Origin: Rhizobium sp. NXC14
Lineage (GTDB): Bacteria > Pseudomonadota > Alphaproteobacteria > Rhizobiales > Rhizobiaceae
Direction: 5' to 3'
DNA: 64,000 bases
Assembly: GCF_002117485.1 (NCBI RefSeq)
Contig: NZ_CP021030.1
Span: forward strand, 1,615,001-1,679,000
A program made the position numbers and the translations under genes. Every line of letters begins with the position of its first letter. Positions within the stretch are counted from its first letter, which is position 1. The notes beneath the pieces are model-generated. The model made no database searches. It worked only from the letters and a program-made list of their open reading frames with translations, and had not been told where the DNA came from. Of this stretch, positions 46,198 through 54,054 are shown one piece after another.

Positions 46198-46578
46198 CTA
46201 TTTCTCAGCGCGGTTAAGGAGAATGCGCATTTCGTCGAAGCGGCGCTTGCGGTCACCGTCATCGGCGTTCGGTGAATAGCACGTGCTCGACACGCAGAAG
46301 CGCGCCAGGTTGTGCGGCTTGTCCGCCTTGTCGAACTCGCATTCGAATATGTCGGTCATTTCGGCCGGCGCGGTTCCCTGCCGCGTCGAATAAGACATGC
46401 GAACACCCGGCGGCTTCAACTCGGGAAAGGATTGCACGGTGCCGATAGCGAGCTGATCGGTCATGAAGAAGCTCTTTGCCACGGATTTGCAGGTATCCTC
46501 GAGCTCAGGCGACTGCGCCATCGCATCAGCGGGTAGGGCGAACGCGGCAAAGGCAAACAATATGATCGGCTTACGCAC
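46198..46578 (-). CDS. small secreted protein of unknown function
   Basis: A 126-residue protein with a signal peptide (RKPIILFAFAAFALPADAMA, cleavage before QSPE). The mature domain has four cysteines (LEDTCKS, IFECEFD, RFCVSSTCYS), suggesting disulfides in the periplasm, and ends in a basic helix. GTG 46578 is preferred because GGAGGAA is 7 nt upstream. The 249 bp between it and the HAD gene hold a 14-bp palindrome at 46132-46145 and nothing else obvious. I do not recognise the family. Confidence 0.65.
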   Translation of the reverse strand: MRKPIILFAFAAFALPADAMAQSPELEDTCKSVAKSFFMTDQLAIGTVQSFPELKPPGVRMSYSTRQGTAPAEMTDIFECEFDKADKPHNLARFCVSSTCYSPNADDGDRKRRFDEMRILLNRAEK

Positions 46579-47259
46579 TGCGACTTCCTCCACTGTCTCT
46601 GTCGGTTGAGGTAGGGCGGTGAGACCAAAAGCAAATGGTGGTCTGACTGCGGTGAATCAAACAACCCCACCATGTCCGCTTGTGGTGACATCGGACTTCA
46701 GTCTCGGTCTCGCGATTGTTTTCCAACATCAAGTGTCTGTTGGCGATCAATAGCCTTTAGCCGAGCCATTATCTGCAAACAGCTTCTTCCTGGCATACCA
46801 CTCGCATTCGAAGTTTTGCGAACCGGCGAGAAACACGTGCACATCATGCTCCGCACCGCCGGTTTCCACCTCGACACCTCGCGTTGGATTTGTGAATGTA
46901 ACTCCCGTAGGCGCATCAGTCGCACGACACAAGCGCGAGCACCGGTTGGCGGTAGTCAAAGCCATCGCTGATGAAAAGAAAGCTGCAATCGCCAAAGGCC
47001 GGGCGCAGATTGCAAATGAGCTCGCTTCTACCGCAGACGACGAGACTCCGTCATTGAAGGCTGAGCACGCCTTGCGTTTCAAATGGAAAGGATGGTCAAC
47101 GAATTCGCCATCGGAAACATCGCGTGGGACTTTCGTGGGACTGTTTGCGCCGATCTGTGCTTTTCGACGGCTTCCGTTCTATTTTTATTCCACGACCCTC
47201 ATTTTCCCCTTGCGCTATGAAGGCCGATTTCATAAAGCAATCAAGCCGTTTCGGCAGGT
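46579..47259. other. sparse region before tRNA-Pro
   Basis: 681 bp with no secure gene. Overlapping short frames exist on both strands; the most protein-like is the minus-strand frame at 46747-47082 (listed separately with low confidence). Base composition is closer to 50% G+C than the neighbours, which suits non-coding or recently acquired DNA beside a tRNA gene. No integrase fragment seen. Confidence 0.5.
46747..47082 (-). CDS. possible small secreted protein (doubtful)
   Basis: A 111-residue frame. A hydrophobic stretch RPLAIAAFFSSAMALTTANR could be a signal segment, and the rest (TGVTFTNPTRGVEVETGGAE, VHVFLAGSQNFECEWYARKK) reads like a folded domain. Third-position G+C is weak compared with neighbouring genes and no ribosome-binding site stands out. 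It lies upstream of, and on the same strand as, the other small cysteine-containing secreted protein. An overlapping plus-strand frame (46892-47269) is an alternative. Confidence 0.25.
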   Translation of the reverse strand: MKRKACSAFNDGVSSSAVEASSFAICARPLAIAAFFSSAMALTTANRCSRLCRATDAPTGVTFTNPTRGVEVETGGAEHDVHVFLAGSQNFECEWYARKKLFADNGSAKGY

Positions 47260-47336
<77 letters not shown>

Positions 47337-47417
47337 TTTATCCCCTTGAAATCCCAGTCAGAACATCACGATAAATGTGAGTGCAGCGCGTGCGTGGCTG
47401 CGGTAGAGAACGGGCCG

Positions 47418-48050
47418 TCAGTGCGGTTTCTGCGCGATTGCAATCATCGATTTTGCCAGAAGCGGAATTCTTCCGACATATTCGAAGTCGACGTCTTCGA
47501 AACCTGTGTCGAGCAGCAGCGTGCTGAGCGTCCCCGGGGACCAGAATTTGATGTGGCCGTGCTCTTTGAGCGGCATGAAATGGTCATCCATCTTTCCGCT
47601 TACCGCCAAAGCCAGATTTTTCCAGTAACCGTGAAAAGGCGTCGATACGACCGCAATGCCGCCCGGTTTCACCAGATCGTACATGGTTGCCGAGAAAGCC
47701 TTCGGGTCGTAAACATGCTCCACCACCTCTATGCTGATCACCGCATCGAAGGTCCCGTAGCGGCTGGAAAGATCGTCGTAGCCGGAACCGATTTCCAGCG
47801 GAAGATCGGGATGGACCGCTTTCGCTTTCGCAATACCGTCCTCCGACGGATCGACGCCCACGACGTCGTAGCCTTTCTCCACAAGCACCGAGGCAGCGCC
47901 GCCGGTGCCGCAGCCGAGATCAAAGACCGCCGTTTCGCTAGCCTCGTGGAAAGTGTTTTCAAGAACATCGACAACGGTCGGCAGGATATAGGAATGAGCA
48001 GTCGTCGGCTTGGCGTGAACATAGGTAGTAGCGTCCAGTTCGATAGACAT
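47418..48050 (-). CDS. class I SAM-dependent methyltransferase
   Basis: A 210-residue methyltransferase with motif I VFDLGCGTGGAASVL, an acidic residue ending strand 2 in VVGVDPSEDGIA, motif II-like FDAVISIEVVEHVYDP and motif III YDLVKPGGIAVVSTP. The family (Methyltransf_11/23, UbiG-like) includes enzymes acting on lipids, quinones and small metabolites; the C-terminal HGHIKFWSPGTLSTLL is typical of this group. No neighbour suggests a substrate. Confidence 0.87.
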   Translation of the reverse strand: MSIELDATTYVHAKPTTAHSYILPTVVDVLENTFHEASETAVFDLGCGTGGAASVLVEKGYDVVGVDPSEDGIAKAKAVHPDLPLEIGSGYDDLSSRYGTFDAVISIEVVEHVYDPKAFSATMYDLVKPGGIAVVSTPFHGYWKNLALAVSGKMDDHFMPLKEHGHIKFWSPGTLSTLLLDTGFEDVDFEYVGRIPLLAKSMIAIAQKPH

Positions 48051-48591
48051 TTTACCTCCTGAAAAAATTGAACGAGCCGAGGCAATGGTACGGCGGACTT
48101 TGACGGCAGTGTGGTGCCGTTATGGTAATAAGGTGATCAACGCCGGTCGGCATTCGCCGCATCCTCCGATGCCCATCGGCCGAACCGCTTTAAGCTCCTC
48201 TTCACCACGATGCGAGTGATAGTCATGCTCGCGGCGGGAATATCCCGGAGCTGATTGACAGTTGAACGCGAAGATGCTGAAAACGGCCGGACTTCGGATC
48301 CGTGTCATCAGGTGGAGAAAATCGTCAGTCTATCTGGTTTGATTTTGACCACGTGAAGTAAATCATGTGATGAAATGCTCCCTTGACGGGAGTGGTCAAA
48401 AAATAGCTTTTCTGGTTATTTTTGAAACCCATCAATAGACGGACGAACAGCTGTCTATTTTGTTAAGACTGTACAGAGTTTTAGGCCGACAGGCTTGGTT
48501 TTGAATTTCAGAGAACCTTTTGGCGTTTCGCACTTTTGCGAATATGTGTAGATTAGGACTGTTCCTCTCAGAGATTGCCTGGTGCGAGCGC
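48051..48591. other. intergenic region upstream of a small hypothetical gene
   Basis: 541 bp. Short frames on the minus strand (around 48120-48308) lack codon bias and were not accepted. The segment 48310-48540 is markedly A+T-rich and should carry the promoter of the following gene. No repeat or hairpin stands out beyond the short ctcccttgacgggag inverted repeat at about 48379-48393. Confidence 0.45.
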
Positions 48592-48813
48592 ATGGTGGAT
48601 ATGAACCAGACTCTAACTTGCAGGCAGGCCCTTGCCGGTGCTTTCCAAGCTCTGTCGGACGAGGCGGTCAAGGCCGGTTGGTCGGAGGGCGACGTCGCCC
48701 TCGCGCTTGCCGAACTTGCGGAGGAACGAGTGATCGAGCTGACCGCTAAGGTGATCACCGAAGGCTTCATCGATCCGCCGTTCATCGCCGCTGGCGGCCG
48801 CTGCAAGGCCTGA
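48592..48813 (+). CDS. small hypothetical protein
   Basis: A 73-residue cytoplasmic protein, predicted mostly helical: AGAFQALSDEAVKAGWSEGD, VALALAELAEERVIELTAKV, then FIDPPFIAAGGRCKA. High third-position G+C supports coding. It resembles short conserved rhizobial proteins of unknown function. The start could be ATG 48592 (MVDMNQ) or ATG 48601; the longer frame from 48520 lies in A+T-rich leader. Confidence 0.6.
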   Translation: MVDMNQTLTCRQALAGAFQALSDEAVKAGWSEGDVALALAELAEERVIELTAKVITEGFIDPPFIAAGGRCKA

Positions 48814-48885
48814 AGCACGTTACGGCAACGCCGGGATCAGGATCAAGCCGCGAATCTGAAAAAACGCAACACGCCTGAGCCGCTC

Positions 48886-49110
48886 TCACACCGGTAATCC
48901 TGTGGCCTTCGCCGCTGTGACAAAGGAAACTCCTGTGGCGTGCGGGCTGCGCAGCCGATCGAGCGCATCAGGACAATATTGGAGCGCAACGCGATAATCG
49001 CGCCCCCGCTTGCCCGGCCGTCGGTTCAGATATTCGACGGCGTCACGGGCGGTGGAAACGATCAGGCCGGTGGCTGGAGATAAGACTTGGACGGGGAGGG
49101 AAAGTGTTTT
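48886..49110 (-). pseudogene. DUF982 frame without a start codon
   Basis: The minus strand reads open for 74 codons to a TGA at 48886-48888. It contains STARDAVEYLNRRPGKRGRD, YRVALQYCPDALDRL and SFVTAAKATGLPV, matching the rhizobial DUF982 pattern (conserved AxxAxxYL...G..Y..A...C..AL......F..AA..AG). Directly upstream is TAA (49111-49113), and there is no ATG, GTG or TTG within the open frame. An ATG with GGAGGG upstream exists nearby in another frame (near 49125), so an indel in the A-run at 49107-49112 or other decay has probably broken the gene. Confidence 0.6.
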
Positions 49111-49302
49111 TTACTCAACGTTGCATTCGCAGATCCCTCCTGCAAAACACGCTGCACGCGCGGGGAGGAAAATTTCTTCCGCAGGAATTTGCGCAGTTGC
49201 TAAAGTTAGGACCCTCACGCATAATAACCTCATTGCCGGTTGCGGAGGGCGGCAGGCGATGCAAGCGTGTAGGCGTTTGCCCTCGGAGGGAAGTGCGGCG
49301 TG

Positions 49303-49515
49303 ATGTTAAGGTCATCAATTCATCCGCATGATTTACCGCTCTTTTCGGAAGATCTCGACCTGCTTTCGCAAGTGCTCGACAAGGTCTGCGACGAACGCGG
49401 CCTGGTCAGAACGACGCCGGAAGCCGAGAGGATCGGTGCGGTTATCATTCAGCTTTACAGGCAGGGCGTGAGAGACGGCGGCAAACTCGCCGACCTTGCC
49501 AAGACCTATCTCTGA
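49303..49515 (+). CDS. small conserved hypothetical protein
   Basis: A 70-residue helical protein: HPHDLPLFSEDLDLLSQVLD, KVCDERGLVRTTPEAERIGA, VIIQLYRQGVRDGGKLADLA. Such short proteins are widespread in Rhizobiales; function unknown. GGAGGG lies 12 nt before ATG 49303; a GTG at 49300 is directly upstream and would also serve. It converges with the HTH gene over 54 bp. Confidence 0.65.
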   Translation: MLRSSIHPHDLPLFSEDLDLLSQVLDKVCDERGLVRTTPEAERIGAVIIQLYRQGVRDGGKLADLAKTYL

Positions 49516-49569
49516 TACCCGGTTCCCGCAATAAAGGATGGGACCGCGAAACCTGACGGATAGATCTGG

Positions 49570-49863
49570 TCAGTCATCATTGGCGGCATTGAGATTTTCC
49601 GGCCGGATGCCGTCATCGGTTGATGTGCGTGCCCGCAACCGGATGCCGGGACCGCCTTCATCTTGATTGCCGCTCGACAGGAAGATGATGCCGTGCGCCT
49701 CGAGGGTACTGCGCACGTCGAACAGCGCATGCGGCTCACCCTCAAACTGGCCCTTTTCCAACGCCGTCACGATCTCGACCGGCAAGCCGCTTGCGGCGGC
49801 GAGCTCTTCGATGCTCATTCCGATCATGGCGCGCGCGCCGCGTATCTGCGTTGCAGTGATCAT
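49570..49863 (-). CDS. XRE-type helix-turn-helix protein
   Basis: A 97-residue DNA-binding protein. The helix-turn-helix covers residues about 3-40: TATQIRGARAMIGMSIEELA, AASGLPVEIVTALEKGQ. A short C-terminal region (LEAHGIIFLSSGNQDEGGPG) follows, the usual form of small rhizobial XRE regulators. No antitoxin-toxin partner is adjacent. Confidence 0.82.
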   Translation of the reverse strand: MITATQIRGARAMIGMSIEELAAASGLPVEIVTALEKGQFEGEPHALFDVRSTLEAHGIIFLSSGNQDEGGPGIRLRARTSTDDGIRPENLNAANDD

Positions 49864-49933
49864 GGCGCAAAATCTAGCGCATTTGCCGCGCTTCGCAAGT
49901 GGCGCAGCGGCTGATTGCGACCTGTCGTAATTT

Positions 49934-51115
49934 TCAAGCGTCCCGCAATTTTACACCGAACAGATCGTCATGCATGCGCTCGACGGCGATCCCCATGCCT
50001 CCCATGAGGGCGGCGCGGTTGCCGAAGCGGCTGATCTCGATGCGCGGCGGGTAGGGGGTGCAACGCGGCAGAAAACCGCGGATGGCGTTTACGAGTTCCG
50101 GCCTTGCACCAATGCTGCCGCCGGTGATCACCAGCTCGGGGTCGAGAGTTGCTCCGATGGCGGCAATAGCGATGGCCACCAGCCTCGCCGTTTCTTCGAT
50201 TGCGGCGATAGCGCTCGTTTCGCCTGCATTGAACGCCGCGAAGAGGTCGGCCACGGTAGAAGCGTTGCGGCCGCCGAAACCGGTATAGCGCCGCAGCATC
50301 GCAACGCTGCCGACCGCGCTCTCGAAGGTTCCCAGTGTAAAACCGCCGGGATCAAATGCATCGCCGCCGAGTGGAAGATAGGCGATTTCGCCGGCCGCGC
50401 CACGGGCACCACGCAACAGCGCGCCATTGGCGATAATGCCCATGCCGACGCCGGTGCCAAGCGCCACGAAAGCAAAATTGCCGACCTCGACGCCGTGTCC
50501 CCGCCATCTCTCCCCTTGCGCGGCGAGGTTGACGTCATTTTCGATGATCACCGGTATGCCCATCTTGTCGCTGAACGCTTGCCGCAGATCCATCGCGTCC
50601 ACGCCGGGAATATTCGGCGCCACATTGATATGTCCGGTAGCCGGATCGAGAACGCCGGGACTGCCGAGAACGACGAGACGCAGCTTGTCGGCAGTCGTCC
50701 CTGCCGCAAGCGCGAGTTGAGTGATCAGGTCGCTGAACTGGTTGACGAGATGCGGTCCACCGCGTGGATCGGTGGGCATTTTGGTTTCCGCAACGACGTT
50801 ACCCAACAGATCGCAGATAGCCGCAGCGATCTTGGTGCCTCCGAGATCCATGGAGACAGCCAGGCCCGCGCTTGCGTTGATTTCATAGATGATCGCATTC
50901 CGGCCGGGACGACCATCGGTCTGCCCGACAGCTTTCAGCCACCCCTCATCCTCAAGATCGCGCACGACATCGGAAATCGTCTGTTTCGATAAGCCGGTCA
51001 GCTTGGCAATATCGGCGCGAGAGATCTTCCCCTTGGCTAACACGGTCCGGATCACCGCGTTGGTCGAGATTTTTCGTGCGATGGGAGTCTGTACGATAGA
51101 AGAGGTCGTTGCCAT
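49934..51115 (-). CDS. ROK family transcriptional regulator
   Basis: A 393-residue sugar-responsive repressor of the NagC/XylR/Mlc type. The N-terminal winged helix is NAVIRTVLAKGKISRADIAK, LTGLSKQTISDVVRDLEDEG. The ROK domain has the nucleotide-binding AVSMDLGGTKIAAAICDL and VALGTGVGMGIIANG, but the GxGCxxCxxC zinc motif of ROK kinases is absent. ATG 51115 was chosen over a start 22 codons upstream. It is divergent from the glycosidase gene and probably controls it and the ABC genes. Confidence 0.88.
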   Translation of the reverse strand: MATTSSIVQTPIARKISTNAVIRTVLAKGKISRADIAKLTGLSKQTISDVVRDLEDEGWLKAVGQTDGRPGRNAIIYEINASAGLAVSMDLGGTKIAAAICDLLGNVVAETKMPTDPRGGPHLVNQFSDLITQLALAAGTTADKLRLVVLGSPGVLDPATGHINVAPNIPGVDAMDLRQAFSDKMGIPVIIENDVNLAAQGERWRGHGVEVGNFAFVALGTGVGMGIIANGALLRGARGAAGEIAYLPLGGDAFDPGGFTLGTFESAVGSVAMLRRYTGFGGRNASTVADLFAAFNAGETSAIAAIEETARLVAIAIAAIGATLDPELVITGGSIGARPELVNAIRGFLPRCTPYPPRIEISRFGNRAALMGGMGIAVERMHDDLFGVKLRDA

Positions 51116-51164
51116 CCGGCTGCTCGTTCCAATTAGTTCGAGGTGTATCCCTAATGTAAGGTTG

Positions 51165-51213
51165 GTCCGGTTCTCAACCATCGCGAAATGGCGGGTTTAG
51201 TCCTCAACCCTCG
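51165..51213. promoter_or_regulatory. candidate ROK operator, two direct repeats
   Basis: Repeats gtccggttctcaaccatcg (51165-51183) and gtttagtcctcaaccctcg (51195-51213) agree at 14 of 19 positions and are 30 bp apart, close to three helical turns. They lie 50-98 bp upstream of the ROK start codon, fitting autoregulation. Binding is inferred. Confidence 0.35.
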
Positions 51214-51262
51214 TCTCGTTGGCCGAGTTCAGTACACGGAAGTCGACAATTTGTCTACGTCC

Positions 51263-51290
51263 TTGACAAAAGAGGAGCCGCCTGTAGGCT
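51263..51290 (+). promoter_or_regulatory. candidate promoter for the glycosidase gene
   Basis: TTGACA at 51263-51268 followed after 16 bp by taggct, a weak -10. The palindrome-like gacaatttgtc at 51245-51255 lies just upstream. The distance to the start codon is about 185 bp. Confidence 0.3.
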
Positions 51291-51474
51291 GGGGATCAAC
51301 GCGTAATCACATGCGCGATTGAAGAGGGTCGTGGACAAGTATGCACCATACATATTGTCTGGGTCAGCGCGCACGCGCCAAGATCGCCCGAAGAGGAATC
51401 GGCTCAGGCTGGTTCGGCTGTTTCTCCGTTTCGCGTTCTACGGGTTCCTCAACACGGCTGTCGGGGACCTGTGT

Positions 51475-53232
51475 ATGATAAAGCCCTCGACGGATGGACA
51501 GCTTTCAGCGAACGCCGGCGTATTGCTGCCTATAATGGCGCCACGCCTTCAGGCGGATGTTCATCCGGACGGATATGCCGATCTTGCCCTTTGGGGTGCC
51601 GGCAGCTTGGGGCGCGTGCGGTTTTCTCCGATCGCCGGCCCCTATAGTTACGCTCCGAACCGGCTCGTCTCGAAACAGGGCGGTGTTTTCGTCGCGCAGT
51701 CGCTGCCGGTGATGCTGATCAAAGGAGTGAGCCTGCAGGGCGTCTATCCAGCGCGCCGTTGCGCCTGGTGGCACGAGCCTGATGGGCGAGACGCGAAAGC
51801 GAAGGTGTCCCGCAGCGGCCATCGGCAGATTTTCGAAATGGGCTGGGGCGCCCTTATCGTGGAAGCTCAAGAGTCCGATCTGCGGATTGCCGGCGGTGCC
51901 TCGAGAAATGAAGCCGAGAGAGCGCTCGATCTCACCAGTGAAGCCATTATCACCGAAGCCGCGGAATATGTGGCGCGTTGCGACATGATGCCTGAGGCCG
52001 ACCCGCTGATGCGCAGCATGGTCAGCCAGGGCATACATGCGGCCCTTTCCAGCATAAGGCGCGACGAAAACGGCGCCTTCGCCGGCCTTGCCGCCGGGCA
52101 GGCCTATAGCGCTCCGGCGCGGACCTATTACCGCGATGGCTATTGGACGATGCAGCCTCTTCTGACGCTTGCTCCGGAGGCGGTGCGCGACGAGATCCGG
52201 CTGCTCGCCAAGGGAATCCAGCCCGACGGAGAGGCCCCGAGCGGCGTTATTCTGACGGGACCGGCGCAATCGGATGCCTGGCAGAGCTTCGTCGCTGACT
52301 GCAAGGCCAATCCCAGAAACCACAAAAGAGCAGTTCCGGAGTATCATAATCGTCCGCAGGATTGGTGGAGCGACCACTTCGACAGTCCGCTTTTCTTCAT
52401 TCTTTTTCTGGATGATTATTTCGGCGTTACGAAAGACGTGGCCGAGGTGCAGTTTCATTGGCCGACAGTGAGGGCGATCATGGATCGCTATGTCAGTCTG
52501 GCCGGTCCCGACAGCGTTCTGCCGCTGAAGCCGCGCAACGACCGAGATTGGGCCGACAATGTCTTCCGTGACGGCCTTGTCTCCTACGATCTCGGCCTCT
52601 TCGTCGGCGCGATGGATGCGGTGGCGAGACTGGGCGAGGGGCACGATCCGAGCCTTGCCGAACATGCGCGCAAAACCGCAATGCTTGCTCGCCGGGAAAT
52701 CGAAGCCAGGCTCTTCGTGCCGGCAACTGGAGGATATATCGACTACGGAACGCCTGGCTCTTTTGTCGAGGATCATCTGGCTCTCGACAGCCTGACCTTG
52801 TCGCGATTTAGTGCTATTTCAGAGGAGAAGGCTGTCGGTCTCCTGAGAGCGTTTGAAACCAGACTGGAAACGCGCAACAATCAGGAACAGCCCTATGGCA
52901 GTTGGGGTGTGATGTGCGCCTATCCACCATTCAAGCGGCAAAGCGATTTGCGATCCAAGACCGCCTTTCCCTACCGCTACCATAACGGCTCGGACTGGCC
53001 TTATTGGGACGGCGCCTACGCCGAAGAACGCCTTCGCCACGGACTTGGAGGCGCTCGCTACGCATTGACGCGCTGGTGGGAAACCTGCCTCGACAACGGC
53101 TGGATCGGCGCGGTGGAGTATTTCTCGCCGCCTTACGGGCGCGGCTCGCTGCTTCAGGGCTGGAGCGCCATGCCGGCGGCGGTGGTTCTCAAATATGGGC
53201 TGGACGCCGCGAATGCGGAGCCGATGTCATGA
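51475..53232 (+). CDS. (alpha/alpha)6-barrel glycoside hydrolase, specificity unknown
   Basis: A 585-residue cytoplasmic protein (no signal peptide) resembling GH37/GH63/GH15-like enzymes. Typical segments are TYYRDGYWTMQPLLTLAPE, DWWSDHFDSPLFFILFLDDY, NDRDWADNVFRDGLVSYDLG, and the C-terminal NGSDWPYWDGAYAEERLRHG with YFSPPYGRGSLLQGWSAM. Asp and Glu residues in these loops would be catalytic, but I cannot assign which. ATG 51475 has GGGGA 8 nt upstream. With a ROK regulator and an ABC importer nearby it should hydrolyse the imported oligosaccharide. Confidence 0.78.
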   Translation: MIKPSTDGQLSANAGVLLPIMAPRLQADVHPDGYADLALWGAGSLGRVRFSPIAGPYSYAPNRLVSKQGGVFVAQSLPVMLIKGVSLQGVYPARRCAWWHEPDGRDAKAKVSRSGHRQIFEMGWGALIVEAQESDLRIAGGASRNEAERALDLTSEAIITEAAEYVARCDMMPEADPLMRSMVSQGIHAALSSIRRDENGAFAGLAAGQAYSAPARTYYRDGYWTMQPLLTLAPEAVRDEIRLLAKGIQPDGEAPSGVILTGPAQSDAWQSFVADCKANPRNHKRAVPEYHNRPQDWWSDHFDSPLFFILFLDDYFGVTKDVAEVQFHWPTVRAIMDRYVSLAGPDSVLPLKPRNDRDWADNVFRDGLVSYDLGLFVGAMDAVARLGEGHDPSLAEHARKTAMLARREIEARLFVPATGGYIDYGTPGSFVEDHLALDSLTLSRFSAISEEKAVGLLRAFETRLETRNNQEQPYGSWGVMCAYPPFKRQSDLRSKTAFPYRYHNGSDWPYWDGAYAEERLRHGLGGARYALTRWWETCLDNGWIGAVEYFSPPYGRGSLLQGWSAMPAAVVLKYGLDAANAEPMS

Positions 53233-53264
53233 ACTCTACGGCGTCGTCGGCTCTAGTCAAATCC

Positions 53265-53870
53265 CTAGTCGATCCGCATTGCGAAGGCGACGCCGCCATC
53301 CCGTTCGAATTCCGAAAAGCCGAGGTGGCGGTAGAAGCCCCTGGCGCGTTCGTTGTTCGGATCGACGCCGAGATGTACGGCTCCGACCCCATGATCCCTG
53401 AGCGCCTGAAGCTCGGTGCTGATCATCCTGCGTCCCCAGCCGGCTGCCTGACGCCCGGGAAGAATATTGATGTGGAGATGCGCGGGGTACATGTCTTGAA
53501 GCCACGCCGTTCCGCTGCGGGGATTGTGAATTCGCTCGATCACGTCGGCGTCGCGCGGACGGGCGGGCGTCAGTCCCGCGATCTCCCGGCGCACGAACGG
53601 CCACCAGTTCGCCTGCAAGTCTCTGTCGAACGCGCTGGTATCCGGCGTGCCGACGACATAGCCGACCGGGCGGTCGTTCTGGACGAGAACAAAGGCGAAG
53701 TCTTTGGCGAATTTGAGATAGGGTACCGACCAGATGTAGCCGGGCAGATGCGGGTCGCTGTAAAGCGCGCTCGCATCGTCTCCGCCATTCGCGGTTTTCA
53801 GGCAGATGTCGAAAAGGGCGTCGATATCCGCATCAATCGCCGGACGGATGAAGCAATTGGTGTCCATCAC
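53265..53870 (-). CDS. GNAT family N-acetyltransferase
   Basis: A 201-residue acetyltransferase on the strand opposite to its neighbours. It starts FIRPAIDADIDALFDICLKT, has HLHINILPGRQAAGWGRRMI (acetyl-CoA loop Q/R-x-x-G-x-G/A) and VHLGVDPNNERARGFYRHLG FSEFER-type ending. It resembles the GNAT proteins related to the C-terminal domain of O-GlcNAcases, so an amino-sugar substrate is conceivable. The start is ATG 53870 or the next codon. Confidence 0.87.
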   Translation of the reverse strand: MMDTNCFIRPAIDADIDALFDICLKTANGGDDASALYSDPHLPGYIWSVPYLKFAKDFAFVLVQNDRPVGYVVGTPDTSAFDRDLQANWWPFVRREIAGLTPARPRDADVIERIHNPRSGTAWLQDMYPAHLHINILPGRQAAGWGRRMISTELQALRDHGVGAVHLGVDPNNERARGFYRHLGFSEFERDGGVAFAMRID

Positions 53871-54054
53871 ATTGCCACCTCCTGCGGGGCTTTGTCATTT
53901 CAGGCCGCGAGAAGGCTGATGCATTGATGATTACCTCAGATTCGCCAGCCCGGCAAAGCTCTGAGGGAAGAAAACGTTCGGCCGGTGCGTGGCGCCCGGC
54001 CTGAACGGGGAGTGGAGAATAAACCGAATAAAGGTGGAACAGAGGAGAAGTAGC

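Larger units (their letters stand above)
51116..51474. other. divergent control region between ROK regulator and glycosidase
   Basis: 359 bp. It contains two similar 19-bp direct repeats at 51165-51183 and 51195-51213, an imperfect palindrome gacaattttgtc-like at 51245-51255, and a promoter-like TTGACA at 51263-51268. The frame from 51319 is open but arginine-rich and was not taken as coding. Confidence 0.5.

Noticed and set aside
48120-48308. 62-residue minus-strand frame upstream of the small hypothetical gene
   Set aside because: No ribosome-binding site, poor codon bias and no recognisable motif.
53004-53927. 307-residue open frame on the plus strand after the glycosidase
   Set aside because: Covers the GNAT gene antisense; its composition is a shadow, while the minus-strand frame has the acetyl-CoA loop.
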